DNA from: Bolinopsis microptera
Lineage: Eukaryota; Ctenophora; Tentaculata; Lobata; Bolinopsidae
NCBI RefSeq assembly: GCF_026151205.1
Contig: NC_087080.1
Coordinates: 1,125,812 to 1,189,811 of the forward strand
Reading direction: 5' to 3'
DNA length: 64,000 nt
How positions within the stretch are numbered: position 1 is the first letter of the stretch; each line of letters opens with the position of its first letter. This document shows positions 58,601-64,000 of the stretch, piece by piece. The notes beneath the pieces are model-generated. The model ran no database searches. It was given only the letters and a program-made list of their open reading frames with translations, and was not told where the DNA came from. A program made the translations under genes and the position numbers.

Positions 58601-59168
58601 GGATATGGTAGGCACTAGGTAGGTGGATAAAACACAATTACTCCCACACTTTTGGGGCGCCTACTTACATAACCTTACAGAATATAATTTCCTAAATCCG
58701 GTCATGCCTCATACTCTGATTATTATCAGGTATTCCGCGCGACAAAAGGCCGCATTTCAACCCTGTCTCATTATGCCTTATTTTATATGCACTATTTTTT
58801 ATAAACGTGTGAACTATTGTTAGGACCATGCACAATGTGACAGTTTGCAGGTGAGCATAGTTTGGAATAATGGTTACGTGGAACAAACAAACAATGGGAA
58901 TATGTTACTGTAAAAAGAGAGAGATTTCTTGGTTTGGTTACGGAAAGTTGTATTGAAAAGAGGTTAAACTGCATTAAAACGACTAGTTTTAAATGTTATC
59001 TATTTGTACTGACTGAGTTAATTTTCTTCAGGTAAAATGACGAATAATACGTTTCACTGTTTTAAACTGAAAGAAGTACCGTACATGGAAACAACAAACG
59101 CAAACAGTCTAATAAAACAAAGCGAAATTGCGATGAGTAAGCTAATATTGCAGATAAATGAAAATTAA
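34625..59168 (+). CDS. SPATA22: SPATA22-like meiotic ssDNA-binding partner
   Basis: SPATA22 works with MEIOB and RPA on single-stranded DNA in meiotic recombination, in the nucleus. Exons: 34625-34690, 35079-35789, 37039-37085, 39423-39483, 39873-39999, about 45587-45782, 55332 (or 55340)-55461 and 59032-59168; with 55340 the frame closes at about 488 codons. The start MSNKRSLHMFQQGSPKRRK is basic. Exon 2 encodes 237 residues rich in Asn, Gln, Tyr and Pro, probably disordered. The last three exons form the conserved C-terminal domain: YVKSLFWFSYNLKLSSLLSV, VSYKLELRDNEKNRLNADYY, MNGKYYRVIGKMTNNTFHCF and MSKLILQINEN at the stop. This tail matches the order and spacing I recall for vertebrate SPATA22. 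Identity is an inference from that tail. The 45782-to-55332 junction has a weak donor and is unresolved; an exon may be missing. Confidence 0.62.
36223..36411 (+). other. Possible extra or decayed SPATA22 exon
   Basis: Starting after AG at 36221-36222, a frame reads SGIHTKFPIFNSAPLEMQ and then KLHQERNKQGFSRMENKEYN, with Gln/Asn-rich composition like exon 2. It starts in the phase that exon 2 requires but meets TGA at 36409-36411 with no donor before it. It could be an alternative last exon, a decayed exon or chance. Confidence 0.3.
37605..37815. repeat. 19-bp minisatellite ending in a 36-bp perfect palindrome
   Basis: Unit CTGGCTGCAGGAGGCAGTA, about 11 copies. At the right end the last unit is followed by its own reverse complement with no spacer (37780-37815), giving a perfect 18+18 palindrome centred on GGCAGTACTGCC. 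It lies in an intron of the SPATA22-like gene. Confidence 0.95.
38012..38608. repeat. 10-bp minisatellite AGGTACTACA, about 60 copies
   Basis: Near-perfect decamers with AATACA, ATGTAC and CTGCA variants. The array lacks stop codons in several frames, which gives spurious open frames. SPATA22 intron. Confidence 0.97.
39194..39422. repeat. 32-bp minisatellite, about 7 copies, carrying a splice acceptor
   Basis: Unit AGACCCATCACTACTAATTC followed by CCACTATTTCAG. The last TTTCAG is the acceptor of the exon at 39423, whose first bases AGACCC are also the first bases of each unit. The array is therefore an amplified intron-exon junction. Confidence 0.93.
41132..41304. repeat. 11-bp minisatellite TCCGGTTACAG, about 15 copies
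   Basis: Perfect 11-mers in the large SPATA22 intron. Confidence 0.97.
41800..43304. repeat. 34-bp minisatellite, about 44 copies
   Basis: Unit GGGTACAATATGAGGGTCCC followed by AGTGCAGGGTATAA, with C/T, A/G and TTTAAG variants. SPATA22 intron. The last copy passes into GGTCCAG|TATAACGACC, which could be an acceptor. Confidence 0.97.
43306..43372 (+). other. Possible small exon after the 34-bp array
   Basis: After TCCAG a 67-base frame reads YNDHDNNRLSDVAGRQFDFH to a possible donor GTTGTT. The polar composition resembles SPATA22 exon 2. Its starting phase does not fit the exon ending at 39999, so it needs another exon between or is chance. Confidence 0.2.
43936..44218. repeat. 14-bp minisatellite GGGGGTCCGAAATA, about 20 copies
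   Basis: 14-mers with CGTCCG and GATCCAAAACA variants that repeat in blocks. SPATA22 intron. Confidence 0.95.
44262..44420. repeat. 37-bp tandem repeat, four copies
   Basis: Unit ATATTTGGGCTAGAGTAAGG followed by GGTGTGATTTGTGAGTT. SPATA22 intron. Confidence 0.9.
44421..45586. other. Intron sequence without recognised content
   Basis: AT-rich intron between the 37-bp repeat and the conserved SPATA22 exon at 45587. No gene or mobile element is seen; GTTACGTCATTA occurs a few times near 45011-45065. Confidence 0.45.
46617..47704. repeat. 15-bp minisatellite, about 72 copies
   Basis: Unit TAACCATGACTACTG, alternating in blocks with TAACCATGACCACTG. The period is 5 codons, so open frames occur on both strands. 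SPATA22 intron. Confidence 0.97.
48942..49135. repeat. 11-bp minisatellite CTATACACTAA ending in a foldback
   Basis: About 14 units with CTAGTTA variants. The right end is CTAACTATACA-G-TGTATAGTTAG (49113-49135), an inverted copy of the unit with a one-base loop. Confidence 0.93.
49640..49912. repeat. 16-bp minisatellite CCTAGTGACCTGGTAA, about 17 copies
   Basis: Units with GTCA, TTGG and CGGG variants. SPATA22 intron. Confidence 0.95.
50877..50990. repeat. 24-bp tandem repeat, about 4.5 copies
   Basis: Unit CACCAGTAATTATTAATTAT plus TACT. Confidence 0.93.
51096..51222. repeat. 42-bp tandem repeat, three copies
   Basis: Unit CTCTGTGGTACGTGTGTTTG followed by TATGTCTGTTTGTGTGTCTCTA. SPATA22 intron. 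Confidence 0.93.
51305..52204. other. Intron sequence without recognised content
   Basis: No gene or element is seen. A few dispersed GGTTACCTAGTAACCTG-type single copies occur near 51588-51640. Confidence 0.45.
52205..52985. repeat. GTAACCTA-type 8-bp minisatellite with embedded larger duplication
   Basis: Runs of AGTAACCT / GGTAACCT. Three copies of a roughly 65-bp block (TATAGGTAGTAGCTAGGGGG through CGGTCAGTACTTCTCACTAA) at about 52683, 52766 and 52919 are separated by AGTAACCT runs of growing length. Confidence 0.93.
52986..54964. other. Intron sequence without recognised content
   Basis: AT-rich sequence. Only short simple repeats are seen (GAGAGAGAGCGAG near 53806, TGTATG near 54245-54290). 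Confidence 0.45.
54965..54995. other. Perfect 15-bp inverted repeat with one-base loop
   Basis: CCAGGTAACACACAT, A, ATGTGTGTTACCTGG. It carries the same GGTAAC/GTTACC core as the minisatellites, but as a single hairpin. Confidence 0.85.
55444..57905. repeat. 32-bp minisatellite, about 77 copies, carrying a splice donor
   Basis: Unit AATACTACCGTGTTATTG|GT followed by TAGTTTACTCCT (variants TTTT, CTTA). The first copy is the real 3' end of the SPATA22 exon (coding YYRVI) and its donor GTTAGT at 55462. Every later copy repeats 18 exonic bases plus the donor. Confidence 0.97.
57906..59031. other. Last SPATA22 intron, unique part
   Basis: AT-rich sequence with no gene seen, ending in TTTTCTTCAG, the acceptor of the final exon. 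Confidence 0.5.
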
Positions 59169-60945
59169 TTAACATTATTAGGGTTTCAGACATCAATTAG
59201 ATGTTTTAAGAGAGTTCAGAGTTATTTATGTTAGATATTATAGATGTTCACGAAAAAGAATATTCTCAGCTATTTTTAATTATAATTTCAAATGACCGGT
59301 TTCTACAGATAAGAGAAGAATTTGTTCTACTCAATACATTGTTTTTGTAACGTTTATTTTACAAATTGTTAACATTAATAATCTGTTTAAAACCATTGTT
59401 GCTATGATTTATTTATATGATTTCGATATTTCGTTTTAATTTTGCAATTTTTGAGTTAAATTTTTGATAATTGTTGAGTTAATTATCGTTCGATAGCTTT
59501 GTGTAATGATGTTTTGTATATTTCAAGCTGCTTGAAGGCACGAGTTATAACAAGCTTAGTCAATCTTTCACTTTTCTCTGATTTACGAAAAATTGTCTCA
59601 TTAACTCGGTTACTTCATCTGTAATGCACCAATTATAAGATTTTTTCGATAAAACATATTAGAATTTTGGAGGATAGATTTCCGTCTGTCAATTGAAATC
59701 TTAAGATGAAATAAGAGCGATGACATTGCAACTTGACGTAGCGCGCGAAGTCTCTTGCGCAGTAGAAACTTTTTAGCATCATCAGTTACTGTAACAAAAA
59801 CTTCATTAGTAAATTAATTAAATGTAGTTTCATCGATACTTAATACTCACTGAGCTTGAAATAAAGTACAAGGTTTACACGAATTTCATAATAAATTTCA
59901 ATTGTTTTTATTAAATCCTTTCCTTGCAAATATTTACCATACTTTTTGACAATTCAAAACTTATTCTACAAAACTGAAAACAGCGGAGTTCGATTAAAAA
60001 AGTATAGTAGCGGCAGTCTGCATTTTTAAGTTAATTTATCCGATTGCGACCTTTCATTCTGTGAATCGTCTATAATTCCACTTTGTCAATAATGGGATCG
60101 TACTTGGTTGGTTCCACAAATACCTTGCATTTCGTGCATTCCTGAATAATTGGTAAGTCAAAGAATCACAGTGGCGAAATAGCGATCTTAAACAGGGATA
60201 TTTCTCCAAGAATAAGTAATGAGTGTTTATTTAGCGGCATGCTAAAACGTCATGATATGCATCGGAATTTTAATTCCTCGTCACAGGAAGTTCCGTCAAT
60301 GTAACACGTACCCAACTTGCCTGATGAAATCATCAAGCAATAGTCTAGACTCGACTCATCTTTCAAAATTTTAACTTTAAAAGTAAACTGGAAACACCAA
60401 CTAAATTATCACGACCGAAATTATCGCAAGTAAGGTAAGGGCCGTTTGTCTGATGAAAACTGCTTTTATTTGAAGGGTCACGTTATACATCAGGCCTTCT
60501 TTATGCTTTTAGCACGCGAGTACACATTACCCCATTAGAAAGCTGTCTTCGAGCAATACTGCAGATGCAGGTAGGTACAATGGGTACATTTCAAAGTTAC
60601 GTGACGTCATGTGCAATGCTGATTTTGTTTTTACTGAAAGAATCAAGAATGAATTTTTAAAACAAAAGTTTTACTTATAGATAGTATAAGGAGCTATTGG
60701 AGTTAGACTTAAAATATAATATAGATGCATAACCTATGTAATAATAATATTTTATCATCCCACATGACAATTTACCCTAATCACTACCTGTCACCATATC
60801 AGGCTTGTCCAATTTAAGTAACACAGAAATTCTATTTAAACATTGTCTGATTGTCTCGATGTATCACAGATTCAAATGACACTCTGTCAACTGTCAAGTC
60901 TACTTAGAGCGATATGTATATTATGTTCAGTATTCAGTAATCACA
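59169..60945. other. Gene-free interval
   Basis: 3'-flanking DNA of the SPATA22-like gene. No open frame, tRNA or array is seen. Confidence 0.5.
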
Positions 60946-60947
60946 TA

Positions 60948-61771
60948 CCTTAATTTCCAAAAATTTGGGCGACAAAAAATTTGAGCGGGCCTCTCGCCCA
61001 AAGTTTTTGCAGACCAAATTAATTGCATAAATCTTTTCCGTCTGCTAAATTTTTTGCTAACCAAACTTTTGGCATTTGGCCTGTGGCCCTGAAATCTATA
61101 GAAAGATGGCTTTTTCTTCATATCCAAGTGAAATAATATTTGAAATTTTAGTTTTCTAATCTGTCATTCATGGCTTGACCAAGTAAAAAGGCTTATATTT
61201 TAAATATATTTAAATGAATAGAAATAACTGGAATAGCTAACAGCTACTAATAAAACAAATGGCTAGAGGTACGGATAGCTAGAGATTTAAACAAGATCTG
61301 CAACTGGATTATCATCCACCGTAAAGTCTGATCTACAAGCATCAGTTATACCCGACTTCTCAAAGCCTTTTCCTTATGTCATCTGGCCTCCCTTTTAAAT
61401 ATACAAAAAGTTCGTTGATCCAACGAGCGTGTACTTCACGGATCACTGTCAAGCGGGTATCAATTTAACAATTTATCATCACTGTATTTTTTAGTAGTTA
61501 CTGGGCAGATCGTAAATTTCATAATGTGAAACAACTCAGACTACCACCTAAATGCTTAAAATTGAAAGCAAAATGACTGGAATAATAAGGAATAATAATG
61601 AACTAAGGCAAATATCTAACTGAAATTTTAGTGGAAAATCGTTCATTTTTCGAAGAATTTGTGTGCCCAAATTTTCGGTCGCCCAAATGAGTTCAAATTT
61701 TCTGCCCAAATTTTTCGGGCTCAAATAAATTGTGCTCAATATAATGGCACACAAATGTTTGGGAACTAAGG
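60948..61771. mobile_element. TA-flanked MITE, 824 bp
   Basis: Termini CCTTAATTTCCAAAAATTTG (60948 onward) and CAAATGTTTGGGAACTAAGG (ending 61771) are imperfect inverted repeats, flanked by TA at 60946-60947 and 61772-61773. Inside, AAATTTGGGC/GCCCAAATTT motifs recur near both ends. No transposase frame is present. TA duplication and CCTTA ends suggest a Tc1/mariner-type non-autonomous element. Confidence 0.7.
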
Positions 61772-62178
61772 TATACAATACATCGCTGTGACAACTGACA
61801 GGCGACTTCTCCAAGTGTATTATTTTGTTCTTACCATGGGAACATGACATTTTGCTAATTCGTGGTCTTAAACACTATTTCAGAGTACATGTACAAAGAC
61901 GTTATCACTTTTTTGAATCTTGTCAATATCAAATATGCAATTATCAAAAACAAAAAAACAGTGAAAAAAAAAAACCTTGAAACTGTTGAAATTCATACAA
62001 ATCTAACTCAAAAAAGAATACTAAACTCTAACTCTAAGTAAGATTATTAAACTCTAACTCTATAAAGTTTTTTTTTTTTTTTGGAAAACAAATAGAATAA
62101 TATATAACAATATAATTTACAACAATGTATATCGACCAGATTTGAATCATCAATTAATTGAGTCCATAGGACTCATAA

Positions 62179-63119
62179 TTAGCTAAGCTTTGATACAAAG
62201 CATGCGAATTCAAAGTCGCTTTCACAACTTTTGTCAACTGAATTGACAGAAGATCTGGTTCCTCTTATACACAGGAGAACCAGCTTCCTGATAATAAATG
62301 AAAGTTTACATCTTAAAAAATTTACAACATCTGAATAATTTTGTTGAGTTTTATATGCTATTTTCTCACACAATAATCTAAAGAATGTTCTCGCTTCTGG
62401 CCCGCTGCCACCCGTGACAGAGTACACCAGAGGACAGAAACTCCCATGTTCTACATTCAGAATTCTCTCGTTGTATAACCTCCGCTTCTGAGTCTCAGCT
62501 CTCTCGTATATTTTTTCTGTTGATGATGAGAGATAAGACTCAGAATTGGGATTGAGAAACTTTATGTCGAAATAGGAGTTCTGTCCCGGACGATAGAATC
62601 CCCTGGCACGGACGTCAGGGTGGGCATTGTCTCCTGTTAGTGTGGTACTTGTTGAGAAAGTCTCCCCGTCTAAAGTCTGTAGGTGGGGCTCACATTCTAC
62701 GTCTTTGCAAACAGTTGATAGTTGTTTGGCTATGAAATCCCTAACTGAGTTGTGGCGGATGATGATGTAGCCTCCTCTTGGACAGTTTAGAGCATGGTTG
62801 ATGTCCATTTTGGCCCCACAAACACAGGATTGAGGTAATCGTGGAAGGTCTTTGTTATATCGAAGAAGTAGACTATCCCTGAATTCCCCTTTGTTCAATG
62901 TGAACCGATAAGACTTAAGAGGTAGGACAGTCAACCAACTTGAGCTTCCTTTTTCTCTTGCCTGATTAATTGCACGTGTAGATCTATCACTGCTTTCATT
63001 GCAGATTAACGTGTATTCTAATTCATGCTTTTTTGCCCTCACTTTTAGAATTTCTTTCAGCGACTCGGAATCATGATCTATATCCGTTTCAATTCCGGCC
63101 ATGGCTTTTACTAAGGACT
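62179..63119 (-). pseudogene. LINE ORF distal part: zinc cluster and restriction-like endonuclease
   Basis: About 310 codons from MAGIETDIDHD (63102) to the stop at 62179; the frame is also open upstream of that Met to the MITE junction. Putative metal-binding residues are in CVCGAKMDINHALNC. Putative nuclease residues are the Asp of HPDV and the Asp-x-Lys of FDIK. It is separated from its reverse transcriptase by the MITE, so the copy is inactive as it stands, although no internal stop is seen. Confidence 0.75.
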
Positions 63120-63121
63120 TA

Positions 63122-63702
63122 CCTTACAAGACATTTTTGTGGCGGACCAATGTGCGACGACCGAAATTTGGGCGGTCCGAAAATATGGCGAAATTGAACA
63201 AAAACCGTCACATTTCGGACGTCACAGAAAATAAGGGTATTTTTCATCATTTTGTTTTCTGACACAAAGGAAATTCAAAATTTTCTAAAAATCGGTAAAA
63301 TCATGTTGAAACAAAATGAAACTTATAAATCGATTTCGTCATCTTCCTCTAAGGGGTCCGGCTCGAATCTTTCAGTTTCAATTATTGAGTTTGGTATTTG
63401 ATTGTTTATCTTGACTTAGTCTATATAAGACGTTTATGTTAGCACATAAATGTAATTTATTGTAAATTTAAAACGTATAACTTGACATTAAATTCATCAT
63501 GGAATATTGTGTTTATTTGTCCCACCATCATATCGCTAACTTTTCAAGAACAAAATGAATCGACGAAGCCACAATTATTGGAATAAGCTAAAAATAATGC
63601 GACGGATTCTATTACGACGACCGAAATTTTGGCGGTCCGAAAATATGGCGAAATTTCGGGAAAACCGTCGCATTTCGTACGTTATAAAAATGTCTTGTAA
63701 GG
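63122..63702. mobile_element. TA-flanked MITE, 581 bp, inside the LINE ORF
   Basis: Inverted termini CCTTACAAGACATTTTT (63122-63138) and AAAAATGTCTTGTAAGG (63686-63702) with TA at 63120-63121 and 63703-63704. Taking out the element and one TA joins the two LINE parts in the same reading frame. Inside, a roughly 70-bp segment (CGACCGAAATTTGGGCGGTC, then CGAAAATATGGCGAAATT) occurs twice in direct orientation, at about 63168 and 63618. No transposase is present. It shares the CCTTA end and TA target with the element at 60948. Confidence 0.85.
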
Positions 63703-64000
63703 TAGTCACTTCCATGGATGTTTTATACTCCTCTGATGCCAACTTTGATAAAACTGGTATGCCTAGTCCCCCACATCGTACGGGTAGCGCAACCGTTCTT
63801 CTCTCTAATGGTGTAATAGGGCATCCAAATAAAGCCGGTATGAGTTTCTCATCGATAAGCATGTCAAGAGGTTGCAAGTATTGATCTAGACCTTCAATTG
63901 TTCTCATGAAGTATGTCATTTTGTGCCTAACTCCATGAGTGAATGCTGCATATGCTGCTTGTGGATGGGATTGACCAAAATCAGATAATTTGTTGATCAT

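Larger units (their letters stand above)
62068..64000 (-). mobile_element. LINE with restriction-like endonuclease, 3' part, interrupted
   Basis: The minus-strand element runs off the right edge. From 64000 to 63705 it reads the end of a reverse transcriptase (HPQAAYAAFTHGVRHKMTYF, IPALFGCPITPLERR, LPVRCGGLGIP). After a MITE at 63122-63702 it continues at 63119-62179 with a Cys-His cluster CVCGAKMDINHALNCPRGG, then RHNSVRDFIAKQL, EPHLQTLDGE and the PD-D-x-K nuclease signature HPDVRARGFYRPGQNSYFDI followed by K. This domain order is that of LINEs with a site-selective restriction-like endonuclease (R2/R4/NeSL-like groups). The 3' end is an A run (T at about 62069-62084 on plus) after a roughly 95-bp UTR. 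The clade is uncertain. Confidence 0.8.

Overview
The window is metazoan nuclear DNA. It is AT-rich, has intron-split genes with GT-AG junctions, several families of non-LTR retrotransposon, a Penelope-like element, a tRNA-derived SINE, and an extreme load of minisatellites (more than 20 arrays). A SPATA22-like meiosis gene, together with a LINE carrying a restriction-like endonuclease and a GIY-YIG Penelope element, fits a non-ecdysozoan invertebrate, for example a cnidarian or lophotrochozoan. The species cannot be fixed from this sequence.

Layout. 1-650: degenerate Penelope-like element. 1561-9204 (minus): ABCF1, with 11 exons recovered and the 3' end lost beyond the left edge. Its introns hold a MITE and two large minisatellites, and the end of its second Walker A exon is repeated seven times. 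9439-10291 (minus): FAU, the ubiquitin-like/ribosomal protein S30 fusion. 11520-14021 (minus): a complete five-exon mu-class glutathione S-transferase with a LINE fragment in one intron. 14-18.4 kb: gene-free, with a SINE, GC-rich hairpins and a duplicated noncoding module. 18.4-23.0 kb (minus): a LINE with zinc-knuckle ORF1 and endonuclease, split by a second LINE flanked by 7-bp target duplications. 24.1-27.7 kb: about 98 copies of a 37-bp repeat ending at the first coding exon of the next gene. 27.7-31.0 kb (plus): an unrecognised helical protein of about 310 residues. 34.6-59.2 kb (plus): a SPATA22-like gene of about 490 codons spread over 24.5 kb by minisatellite introns. 60.9-64 kb: a TA-flanked MITE, then a minus-strand restriction-like-endonuclease LINE interrupted by another TA-flanked MITE.

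Most notable pattern. Many of the tandem arrays begin exactly at exon-intron junctions and carry the splice donor or acceptor inside the repeat unit (ABCF1 exon ends, two exon starts of the unknown gene, and SPATA22 at 39.4 kb and 55.46 kb). A second pattern is a GGTAACC/GGTTACC core shared by about ten otherwise different arrays. The long open frames inside the arrays are by-products of repeat periods divisible by three or free of stops, and I do not treat them as genes.
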